Source: Chlamydomonas sphaeroides
Lineage: Eukaryota; Chlorophyta; Chlorophyceae; Chlamydomonadales; Chlamydomonadaceae
Length of the DNA stretch: 45,593 nt
Reading direction: 5' to 3'
Assembly (NCBI GenBank): GCA_001662425.1
Contig: BDDC01000747.1
Coordinates: 1-45,593, forward strand
This document shows positions 9,601 to 19,654 of this stretch, piece after piece. Each line of letters starts with the position of its first letter. Position 1 is the stretch's first letter. Below the pieces are notes generated by a model. It saw only the letters and a list, made by a program, of their open reading frames with translations. It made no database searches and was not told the origin of the DNA. A program made the position numbers and the translations under genes.

Positions 9601-12600
9601 TTCAACTGAACGCATCGCCTGCTTGCCTGTTACGCACCAGCAACGCATCACCAACACCTCAAAGTGCACCAGCACTGTGCTTCTACCACACCACACGCAC
9701 GAGCCCTTTCCCTACCCCTATCCCCACCTGCAGGTCCAGGTCCAGGTCCTTGAACACGGTCTTGGGGTCGTTGGGGGATACCTTTGGCCCCGTGGTGCGG
9801 CCCTCGGTGCTGCCCTTGAGGTCGAACTTCTTGTGGATCTGGGGGAGCAGCGGCCGGCAGCGGCAGTGCGCTTGCAACGTCGTCGGCCAGCTGCATAGCC
9901 GCACCACCCAGGAGCGCACAGACAAGCCCCTCGCCAGGGCACAGCGGCCATGACGGGCGACATCGGCGTCGGGCCCCATGGTAGCATCACACTGGCACCC
10001 CGGGCTGCGGGCGAACGCCCCGCGCTTGTGGTGGCGGCAGCACACAATGTGGTCCCAAGGAGGCCCAGCCATGTGTTAGCCGGCTCCTTCCCGGGCCCCC
10101 ACCTGCAGGCTTGCGTTGAACATTGTGCGTCCCGTGGTTATACAACACGTGATATTGTCGCTTACAACACGCTTACAACGCGACGAATGGAAATCTCGGT
10201 GATAGCGATACCCCCACCTGCAGGTCGGTGTTGAACATGTTGTGCATCACCACGAACCGCACGGTGCGGCCGTGCGGCTGCTTGATGCCGTGCACCCCGA
10301 AGAAGCGGATCACCAGGTTCTGCGGCTGGTTGTCCATGTGCCTGTGTGGCGGGGGCAGGAGGGCGAGTGGGATGGTGGCAGGGACAGCGGTCACAGACGG
10401 CCGTGAGCAGAGCACAGGCCAACACAACAGCGACAGCGCTGCAAGGCCGGCCCCGCATAAGCATGAGTTGGTCCTGGAGGGCTGGGCACTAGGTGCCACG
10501 GACCCCTGCAGTTGCGCCGTGTGCGCCCACTTTGACCCCAATCGCCACCCACCCTGTCATCCCATCCCGACTTCAACCCCCCCATCAGACCCACTTGTAG
10601 TACTGCGGCAGCATGTCCATGAGCGTGCGGATCTCCGTCTTGCGCATCGTCTTGACCAGGAAGCGCTCGTCGTCCGACAGGAAGAACATGCAGCCGGACT
10701 TGCCGGGGCTGTTGAGCTGCCACAGCGCCGAGCTGCCGCCCAGCGACAGCATGTAGTCGGCGTCGGCGATGCCGTACATGTTGCGCAGGTTGCGAAACAC
10801 GCGCGGCGAGTAGTCCTTCCACTTGAAGTCGCCCGCGGCATGGGCGGGAGTCACGTGGCTGCCGGCGCTGGGGAAGAACACCTTGACCTGGGGTGAGGCA
10901 CGTGCAGTGAAGGGTTCCGTGACCGCGCTGCAGGGTAGGGGCGTGTGTTACGGGGCAGGGATCTCTGCCCACAGAACAGGTGCGCCCCTGAAAGGAATCC
11001 TGCGGGACAGCACGGGGCCCGTAGGCCCGGTCCGAGCCCGCAGCCCGAAGCTTCCGTGCGGCAGCGCCAGCCCGCCACACTTGCGAGTCCGGCGCACAAA
11101 CCGGTACATCCACACGCCATGCATGCTGCAACCCGATGAGCTGTGCACGTGCACGGCACACCTTCTGTGTGAAGTCCGAGGGGCTCAATACGTGCGACAG
11201 CGTGAGCGGGCCCCCGGCCAGCGTGCCCGCCGAGCCGGCCGTGGGCTGCGGCGGTGCGCCGTGCGCCATGTCGGCCCCCTGGCCGGCGGCGGCGTTGTAG
11301 GAGCCGCGGCCGATGCTCCAGCGGATGCCGTGCTGCAGGCGGAGCATCAGGTCGTAGCTGGGGGCGGGGAAGGCAGGGAGAGATATGGTTCGTGTGAAGG
11401 GTGAGCGCTTGGAGCAGAGAAAAAGGCGCGATGGGCCTGGCCGGATGACGCATGTTGCCCCCTGCATTCCGCCAACCTTGTGCCCCCGTCATAAGCACAC
11501 CGCACTCCTGACTCACGAACCCACGCGCACTTCACCTCGTCCCGCCTCCCCTCCCCCGGCTCCTCACCCCGGCATGCCCTTGTACATGAGCTGCCCGTGC
11601 TTCTGCTGCAGCTTCTTGCCGAAGCCCAGCGCGCGCTTGACCTTGCGCCGCGCCTTGGTGGCGCGCCCGCGCTCCTTCTCCTCCGGCTTTTCGCTCTTTT
11701 CGGGCTGCAAGGGACCAGGTTCACCAGCAGCATCAGCAACAGCGCTAGCAGCAGCGGCAAGGAAACATGCGTCTGCACGCTCAACTAGGCACGGCGCCGG
11801 CAGTGGAGGCGGCACGGAGGCACCCCAGCGCCCATCGCGCGAGCGGGGCGCACGCGGCTGGCAGGCCCTTGTAGCAATGGGCACACAGCCCGTGCGTTCC
11901 ATGGCCCCCGCTGACCTGGCCGAAGATCATCTTGGCGTCCTCGCTGCTCAGCTTCTCCTCGCGCTTCAGCATGCCGTCCTCAAACGCCCGGATGAACACC
12001 AGCTTGCCCTCCTTCTCCCGTTCCTTCTCCTTTTCCTTCTGCTTCTCTTGTTCCCTGTCCCGCTCCTTGGCGCGCTCCCGCTCCCCCGCCGTGCCCGGGT
12101 CCGACGTGCGCGTGGGCAAGCCCCCGCTGGCTGCCGAGCCGCGCTCGTCCACGTGTTGGCCGCCGCCAATGGACGGCTCCTGGGCCGTCTGCAGAGGAGG
12201 CGTCTGCAGGTCTGCGGAGACACGGGCATGCGCAACGACCTCAGGCCTCAGCCACGCCCTACACCACGCCAGCGCCCCTACCCCGGCCACCCACTCGCAC
12301 CGCACCAGCCACCCCGCCACCGCCGGTTCCCCGCAACCCCACGCACCTGCAGCCATGGGCGTCTCCGGCGCCGCCGCCGCCGTCAGCCCCTCGTAAGCCC
12401 GCAGGTTGGCCACCGACTCGCCGTCGGGCGAAGGCGCCAGTAGCCGCCCGCTGGCCGTCTTTATGAGCGCGCTGCCCTTGACGCGCTCCTTCTCCCGCTT
12501 CTCCTCCCGCTCCCGCTCCTTCTCGCGCTCCCGGTCCCTGTCCTTGGTGGCCGGCTTGAACACGCCCACGCCGTGCTTCTTGCCGTCGCGCCAGATGCCG

Positions 12601-14381
12601 TGGAAGGTGGAGCCGTCGGCGTACAGCTTGACGCCCACGCCGTCGCGCTTGCCCTCCTGCGCACGCGGACCGTGGGCCGTGGGGGTTGGCGGGGGGGCCG
12701 GGGTATGTTGCGGGGTTTGGGATGGCCGGGGAGAGGTGCACGCATGACACGTTCTGTGGTGCAGCTCGTCAGCATGTGGCCCGTCCTGAGGGCCGCGCCG
12801 TGGAGGCGACCCGCTGCCGGTCCTGGCGACTACCCGCTGCAGGCAGCAGCTTGCTGGCTCCCGCCAGTGCTGTGCGGCTAGCTGGCGGCGGCCTGCCTCC
12901 CGCTTGGGGAGAGCCCCGCGGATGGCCCGCGTGACGGCGGCGCGGAGGGCGCGACCCTGGCTCGCGAAGGGCTGCACCCCACGTGGCTGCACCCCGGCGC
13001 GGGGATAAGCCACGGAGCAGCTGGCGAGCAGCACCGGGGCTAGCCTGCTGGGAGGCAGCACCGTGGCAGGCCTGCTGAGGCCCGACACCGCCCAGCTCTC
13101 GGCCGCGGCCAAGCAACCAGAGCTGACGCAGCATCAGGCGGCCAGCGAATAGGGACGAGGCCGCAGGCCGCCAGCTCCGGCGCTGGCTCCGGCCTCCTGG
13201 GTGGCTGCTCGCTGCTGCGGCCACGGCCTAGGTTGCCAGGCGCGGGCAGCCTGCAGCCGTGCGCTGCGGCGCCTCTGCCTGCGGCAGCGCAAGCGCAGGC
13301 CGTGCGCCCTCCGCTGTCCGAAGCTCAAGCCGAGACCGCGGGCCACGGGAGGCGCCTGCCTAGGTGCTGGCGGCTCCCAGGCGCGCCCTCGCCTCGTGCG
13401 GCACCGCACACGAAGGCAGCCAGGGGCCCAGCGCCGCCTGGCAGGACGGCAGTTGCGCTGCCATGCATGCGGATCCCTGCCTGGTGCGTCAGCATCTGCT
13501 CGCCGTCGCACTGTCTCCCGACCCGTGCTTTGCAGCGTGCGCTCCGGGTGCCTGGGTCCCGACGCCAAGGCCCGGGCCCGTGCTGGCGCCATGGCGCCAT
13601 GGCGCCTCTGCTACCCCCCGCCGCGTCGCTGAACCGGCGTGGCAGGCCAGCCGTCCGGCTCAGACGCGTTGGCGAGCTGCCATATGCCACGCGTGGGGCG
13701 GTAGATGCCCCGGGCTGTGGCCGGGGGCGCTGCCGCTGGGCAGCACGCCGTGGGCATGCCCGGCTGAATCGCGCCCCGGCTGAACTGCGGCGCGTACGCT
13801 GGCAACTTTCCCAGCACCGAAGGAGCCTTCGCACATCGCATAAATCACGGGAACATGAGTAGCTGCCTCGGGGGCATGCTTTGGGTGTGGTCGCTACATC
13901 GCAGCTCCATTGAGGTGCAGAGGGTCGGGGGGCGGCGCGTGCTACGGCCTTGGGCGAACACTACCCTGGGCCCCCACCCTTACCCCACCCCCACCCCACC
14001 TTCCACTCCCCGTCATAACGCTGCCCTGACGTCCAGAGATAAGTTCCAAAGCCGTGCATGACGCCGCTGCGCCACTCGCCATCGTACTCGTTGCCATCTT
14101 TCCACACGCAAGTACCCAAGCCGTGCGGCGTGCCGTTTTTTAGCGTGCCGATATATTTGGAGCCGTCGTTGAATACAAGCGTCGCTATCTCTGGCTGGGC
14201 CCCTGTGGAAGCAGAACCGGCGTGAAACTCGGCGTGCCTTCGGTCAGCCGACCGCCGATAGCACGCGCTTACCAAAGGAGTTGTGATCCACGAGCTGGAT
14301 GCCACCATCGGCTCCCGCTATGTGCTGTTCCGCGGCTGGCGCAGTCAACGTGCCATCACCGGCGCTTGCCGTCGCGCTCAT
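6651..14381 (-). CDS. PIP5K: MORN-repeat phosphatidylinositol-4-phosphate 5-kinase
   Basis: Seventeen exons: 14381-14273, 14202-14000, 12656-12347, 12211-11916, 11704-11568, 11357-11162, 10887-10595, 10341-10218, 9838-9728, 9521-9444, 9172-8911, 8461-8327, 8291-8226, 8045-7903, 7623-7441, 7233-7156, 6872-6651. All phases agree; 981 aa. It would phosphorylate PI4P to PI(4,5)P2 at membranes. Four MORN repeats span about residues 47-140 (YIGTLKNGTPHGLGT, YDGEWRSGVMHGFGT and so on), then Lys/Glu/Arg-rich coiled-coil stretches to about 306. Kinase marks: FLVKT with Lys496, FDLKGS at 561-566, MDYSLLLGIH from 621, FGIIDILQDW with Asp899, and the activation-loop-like PPKLYSVRFADFL near the end. About 250 low-complexity residues separate the last two blocks, in the family's variable insert. 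MORN repeats plus kinase core is the plant PIP5K layout, but here there are four repeats rather than the usual seven or eight. Confidence 0.9.
8495..8517. repeat. CA/TG microsatellite with a palindromic centre
   Basis: A run of alternating CA passes through CATG into GTGTGT within PIP5K intron 11. It forms a short self-complementary element with no coding role seen. Confidence 0.7.
9273..9309 (-). pseudogene. Decayed duplicate of PIP5K exon 11 start
   Basis: On the minus strand this stretch reads VMDYGLLLLM, next to the true exon 11 start VMDYSLLLGIH at 9172. It lies in intron 10. The true exon has an acceptor CAG before GTCATGGAC, whereas this copy has CTG there, so the acceptor is lost. 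No donor-bounded exon can be made from it. Confidence 0.6.
10096..10132 (-). pseudogene. Decayed duplicate of PIP5K exon 8 end and donor site
   Basis: The segment matches the last ~25 bases of exon 8 plus its donor (10210-10250). Both share CCCCCACCTGCAG on the plus strand followed by TTGAACAT and TGTGC. A 2-base deletion and substitutions destroy the frame. It lies in intron 8, in the same orientation as the exon. Confidence 0.55.
12657..13999 (-). other. Large PIP5K intron 2 with unexplained GC-rich content
   Basis: At 1343 nt this is by far the longest PIP5K intron; the others are mostly 100-500 nt. The flanking exons join in phase 0 across adjacent MORN repeats, so no missing exon is required. 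The interior from about 12770 to 13850 is GC-rich and carries open frames on both strands, for example on minus at 13841-13611. I recognise no family in them. An old element insertion is possible but unproven. Confidence 0.4.
13585..13606. repeat. 22-bp perfect palindrome, GGCGCCAT-based
   Basis: The stretch alternates GGCGCC and AT(GG) so that it equals its own reverse complement over 22 bases. It sits inside the long intron 2 of PIP5K. Confidence 0.85.
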
Positions 14382-14796
14382 CGTGCTGTATTTCTCATCC
14401 CCCTAGCGACATACTAAGACATAGGAGGTGGCTGCGTCAATGGCAGGCGTTCCAGCGCGAACGAACAACCTGGCAAGGCGACTCGTTGCGTCGTCGCAAC
14501 TATGAAAGGAAAGCGGCGCTCCTAGGCGGGTACACTGTTTTTCATGAAAAGTTGGCAGGTGGCGGTCGCTACACATGATCGACTTCATCGGCGTTTGGGC
14601 AATTGCGCTGGAGTTTCTATTGGAACCGGACTTGCCGCCAGTTCGGCTGCCGCCAACACGCCACGCGCTGTTCGTCGCGGCTGAAGGCGGAGCGTCGCGC
14701 CTGCCGCCAACATAAATTGCATCTAATCGGAGTAATGCTTACCCTGTGAACGGCATTGTAGGGCTGGGCAGCACCCATAGTGAACAGCACGGTGTA
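14382..14796. promoter_or_regulatory. Shared upstream region of PIP5K and JMJD6-like gene
   Basis: Only 415 bases separate the two divergent ATGs, so both promoters and 5' UTRs must be packed here. The region is AT-richer than its surroundings. I see no unambiguous TATA box. Confidence 0.55.
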
Positions 14797-17700
14797 ATGG
14801 CTCCACCATGTGAAGCTGGAGTCGGCGTGGAGCGTGAGCCGGAGCGCCCAGCGGCACAGCCAGCCGGTACAGCCCGACGGCACGAGGAGTAAGCCCGCCC
14901 AACCCCGCGGCTTGTCCCGGCCTGCCATCCTGCCACACAGCCGCTCACACTCTCCCCTGCGCTGGGGCTCTGGGTGCTCCATTGCCTTGCGCACCGTAGC
15001 TGGTCGGGCCACAGATGCTTTCCCGCCATTTCCTTCGCGCCTTCACACGCGCCACACGCTCCCCTCGCAGCGAGTACCTGAAGAAGCTGCGCTCCGTCAA
15101 GCGGTCTGCTCGCAGCGAGCTGAGCGTCAGCAAGGGCGAATGGTGAGCGCCGGGCACCGTGGCACCCTGGCAGCACGCTGGACGGCGGCCAGCGCCCGCC
15201 GCCACTCAGTCGCCGCCAGGGCCCTCCCGCCCGCCAAAACGCCAGGCGGCCTGGCCGCCAGTCGCATCCTAGCGGTGCAAATCCATGTGCGGAATGCGGA
15301 ATGGCAGGCGGCCGTAACCCCGGCACCCGAGCCGCGCTGACTGGCGCCCTCGCCCTTCTGGACAGCCGTTCCTGCTACCCCGCCCGGCTGGCCCCTGTCG
15401 CAGGACCCGGCACGGCTACGCGCAGTCGGACATCTGCAGCACGGCCGGACTTGACGACCGCATACCCCGCATCCACTGGAAGGTGTGCTGCGGGCCCGGG
15501 GGCGTGGCACGGCCCTAGCGGCGCAACATGGGGTCGTGGTGTGCACATGGGCTGCTGCTGCGTGACGCAGGAACGGCTCACTCATGCACAGGCCTGGCAC
15601 AGCCCTGGACCCAGCCCTGGCCCCAGCGCTGGCCCTGGACCCAGCGCTGGCCCTGGTCCTGGACCCAGCTATGGACCTGGCCTTGGCCCCAGCTGTGACC
15701 CCAGCTCTGTGGTCCAAGCTCTGGCCCAAATGTGCACTCGCGTGTTCCCCATGACGTTCGCCCACCCACGTACAGCTGCCAGGACCTCGCTGCAGCAGGG
15801 CCTCCTCACTGGATCCGTGCCTGCCTTCCTCCCCACGCCCCACCCCAGGACCTGTCCCCCGAGGAGTTCGTGGAGCGCTTTGAGCGGCCGCGCATCCCCG
15901 TGGTCATCACCGGCCTGGCGGACGGCTGGCCCGCGTCCAGCAACTGGACCCCGGAGCAGCTGCGGCAGCGCTTCGCTGACCACAAGTTTAAAGTGGGCCC
16001 GGGGTCTGAGCGGTTGTTGTCATGGAATGTACCGTCATGATTAGTACATCCGTCATTGTAGGATGGCCGCCATTGTCAGGATGATGGCCAGCCTTACATG
16101 ACCTGACCTCATCTTGGACAGGTGGCGGTCGTGGCATGTCACGTAGCTTCAGCCGCCCCTCGCCACATCACCCCTGCCGCCCGCAGGTGGGCTCGGACGA
16201 CGAGGGCTATGCGGTGCGCCTGCGCCTGGCCTGGTACCTGGACTACGTGGCCGACCCGAGGCACGGCGCGGTGGACGACTCGCCGTTGTACGTGTTTGAC
16301 GGCACCTTTGCGGACCGCGCGGGCAGCAGGGCCATGCGGCGGGACTACGAGGTGCAAGGGGAGGAGGCGGGGAGGCAGGGAGGAGGCAGGGGGGAGGAGG
16401 GGGAAAGGATGCGGCGTGGGTTTAGAGTAGGGCCACGCGCAAGGGCAGAGGCACGACTCAGCCAGGCAGTGCTTGCCTCGCTTTCCGCCCTCGCCACCCA
16501 GGGCCTCGGAACCCAACGCCCCACTGGAGTCAGCGCCCCACCCCAACCGGCGCCCTGCCTGCCTCGCTTCCGCGCCGCGCCCCGTGCGCAGGTGCCGGTG
16601 TACTTCCGTGAGGACCTGTTCCGCCTGGTGGGCGAGAAGCGCCGCCCGCCGTACAGGTGCCGCTGGGGCTGCGGCTGGGGCTGCGGTTGGGGCTGGGGCT
16701 GCGGCTGCGGCTGCGGCTGCGGCTGGGGCTGCCTCACACTGTGTGTGGGAGTGCCGCGCCCTCCCAGCACGTGCACCGCCGCTTGCTATCTTCGGTGCAC
16801 AGGCGCTGCCCCCCTTGCCGGCAAGCCGAGTTGGCACGCGATGGGCGGAGGCACTCGCAGGGCCAGCTGTCATGTCGGCTTAATCGCAGCAGCGGGTCAT
16901 TTGCGGACCCTCTGCGCAGCAGCTGCCGGCGCGGCTGCCGCCTGCCTCCAAGGGGCTGCGTGCTAGCTCGGTGCTGCCTTATGTCGTGACCCCTGCCTCC
17001 ATGGGGTGGCGTGCTAGCTTGGTGCTGCCGCTGTCGTGACCCCTGCCTGCCCTGCCCTGGCTGGCGCAGGTGGGTGGTGATGGGCCCGGCGCGCAGCGGC
17101 AGCGGCCTGCACATCGACCCGCTCGCCACCTCCGCCTGGAACACGCTGCTGTCGGGTGAGGGGCTGAGCGCGGGGCTGCGGCCTGGTCGCACGACATGAG
17201 GTTTGCGCTGCTGATACGAGAGTAGCATGATGTGCTGACGCGTGATTCTCGCACCACGACGCGTTGCTGCGCCGCCCGCAGGCCATAAGCGCTGGGCGCT
17301 GTTCCCGCCCGGCACGCCGCGCTGCCACGTGCTGCCCAAGGAGCAGGGCGTGGAGCGGGAGGCGGTCAGCTGGTTCAGCAAGGTGCGGCCGCCAGCGTGG
17401 CTAGCTCGACAAGGAGGCATGGGGTGGGCTCAGCGCGGTTCGCTGGGGCAGGAGCCGGTCGGGGCCCGGCGTTCGCGGTGCCACGCTAGGTCAGCGGGTC
17501 CAGCAAGGCGGGGCAGCGAGGGGCGGGGCTCGCTGGCCGTGCGCGGCGTGCCCTGGGACGCGTACCCAGGGACATGGCTGGGGCGGTCATGCGTGCGCGC
17601 AGGCTGCCACGGGGCTGTGCCGGGAAAGGGCTGTGCTGGGACAGGGCTGTGCCGGGACAGGGCTGTGCAGGGACAGGGCTGTGCAGGGACAGGGCTGTGC

Positions 17701-19654
17701 AGGGACAGGGCTGTGCAGGGACAGGGCTGGGCCGTGCCGTGCCGTGACTCGCCGTGACAGGGCTGGGCAGGGCCCTCCCAGACGGGACGGGGCTGTGCCG
17801 GGACGCGACGGGACGGGGATGCCCCGTGACTGTCGTGACCGGGGCCGCACCGACACACACCCTGATGGAGCCCCCCTGCCCCAGCACCCCGTGCCGCACA
17901 GGGTCCTTGCCGTACATCCTCGGGACGTGCGCCGACGCTGCAGCGCGCAGCTGATGATCCGTCCCTCATCCTGGCCGCCACCAGCGCTCTGTACACCCCA
18001 TGCTGACCGCCGCGTGGGCTGCCTGCCTGCCCGGCCCCGCCAACCCCGCAGGTGTACCCACGGGCCCGGCGCGCCGACTGGCCCACCGCCCGAGTGGTGG
18101 ACCTGGTGCAGGTGCGGGCCGTGCGGGACGAAGCATGACTATTGATCTGTAGATATGTGAGCCTGCTCGGCAGCGCACTGCTGTCCGCAAGCGCACATCC
18201 TCGGAACGCTGCCCACCGCTGCCCTCCGCCCCACCACGCTGCCTGCCCGCCAGGGCCCCGGCGAGACGGTGTTTGTGCCGGGCGGTTGGTGGCACGCGGT
18301 GCTCAACCTGGACGACACGGTGGCGGTCACCCAGAACTACGTCAGCACCGCCAACTTTGAGCGGGTGCGTGCGGCCGCGCGGCCTGGCGCGATGGGGGCG
18401 CGTGCGGGCCTGTGTGGTATGGGCACACGAGGCTTGTGGTGGCGTGTGTCTAGTGTGGCCGTGGGCAGCGGACCGGCTGCTGTGGCTTGCGTGGCAAGAG
18501 GTCCAGGCGCGTTGGCGTTGGCGCTGCGCTAGGTGCGCCCGCTGGCCTGTGGCGGCGTCCCTAGCGCGACGGCACATTCGCTCTTGCTCGCCCCTACAGC
18601 GAGATGAGGAGGTTGGCGCCGGGGCTGCAGCCAAGGCCGCCCGCCCCCGGGTTGGCCGGTGTCGTGCCCGCAGGTGTGGAAGCACACGGTCAAGGGGCGG
18701 CCCAAGATGTCGGTCAAGTGGCTGGCGGCGCTGCGGGCCGAGCGGCCCGACCTGGCGGCCGCCGCGGCTGACATGAGCGCGCGCGGCGAGGTGCAGTGCG
18801 ACACAGGCAGCAGCAGCAGCAGCAGCTCGAGCAGCTCGTCTAGCAGCAGCAGCAGCGACTCGGACAGCAGCAGCGACGAGGGCAGGAGCGGCGACGAGGG
18901 CGCCAGCCGGCGGCGGCGGCAGGACAGCTGCCGGGCGGCGGGCGGCGGAGCAGCGGGCCGAGAGGAGCCGGAGCGGCGAGCGGGGTGCTCGGAGCGGCGC
19001 AGGGAGGAGGAAGGGACGCGACGCGGCGGCGACAGCCCGGACCGTGGCGCGCGGCGGCGCAGCCGCAGCCGGGAGGCGGGCGGTACGCGCGGCGGCGAGG
19101 CGCGGCGAGGGAGCCGCAGCAGGAGCCGGAGCAGGAAGGCCGGTCAGGGCCTGAGCGGAGACCGGAGCCGCCACCGAAGTCGGAGCCGCAGTCGCGACCG
19201 GCGGCGGCAGCCCAGCGCCGAGCGTGAGCCCCGGCGGAGCACTGGCACCCGGAGTCCGCCGGGCCGCAGCCGCGGCCGTAGCGGCAGCCGGCGGCGCGGG
19301 CGCAGCAGCAGCCGCGGCCGGCGGGCGTCTGGCTCGCCGGACCGTGGCCGCGGCCGCGGCGCGTGGGAGCGGCTCGCGGAGCGGGGCCGTGGCCGGGACC
19401 GGGACCGGAGCCGGGCCAGGCAACGTGACAGGAGCCGGGGCCACGGCCGGGAGCGGGAGCGCAGCCGGGACCGAGGCCGCGACGACGCTCGGAGCAGTCG
19501 CGGCGGCGGCGGCTACGAGGCGGGGGCGCGCCGGTGGCGGAGCCGCTCCCGCAGCAGGCGGCGCGGCGAGCCGCGCGGGGGCGAGGGGCGGCGCAGTCGC
19601 AGTGCCTCGCGCGGAGGGACGCGGCGGCGAGGCAGCCGGAGCCGCAGCAGGTGA
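14797..19654 (+). CDS. JMJD6: JMJD6-type JmjC oxygenase with RS-rich tail
   Basis: Eleven exons: 14797-14888, 15071-15142, 15404-15482, 15849-15992, 16187-16351, 16592-16656, 17070-17155, 17282-17382, 18052-18111, 18254-18364, 18674-19654. Phases agree; 651 aa. JMJD6 is a nuclear Fe(II)/2-oxoglutarate oxygenase known for lysyl 5-hydroxylation of splicing factors; a disputed arginine demethylase role also exists. The colinear JMJD6 signature runs LSPEEFVERFERP, GEKRRPPYRWVVMGP, SGLHIDPLATSAWN, GHKRW, PGETVFVPGGWWH, NYVSTANF and VWKHTVKGRPK. Iron ligands are His220, Asp222 and His302; 2-oxoglutarate contacts are Lys237 and Thr314. A poly-Ser run follows at about 371-390, as in animal JMJD6, but the chain continues with about 240 residues dense in RS/SR dipeptides, like an SR splicing factor. 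The stop TGA overlaps a donor-like AG^GTGAGG, so a further 3' exon is possible. The first exon is inferred from its ATG and fitting phase. Confidence 0.9.
15598..15720. repeat. CCTGG/CCAGC tandem repeat
   Basis: Imperfect units built from CCCTGGACCCAGC and CCCTGGCCCCAGC lie in intron 3 of the JMJD6-like gene. They are intronic, so no protein repeat results. Confidence 0.75.
16664..16733. repeat. (GGGGCTGCGGCT)n repeat
   Basis: Hexamer units GGCTGC and GGCTGG alternate in intron 6 of the JMJD6-like gene. The G-tracts could form a quadruplex on the coding strand (inference). Confidence 0.75.
17611..17730. repeat. 16-bp minisatellite, unit GGGCTGTGCAGGGACA
   Basis: Seven to eight head-to-tail copies lie in intron 8 of the JMJD6-like gene, the last four nearly identical. 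The surrounding 669-nt intron is the longest in the gene. Confidence 0.85.
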
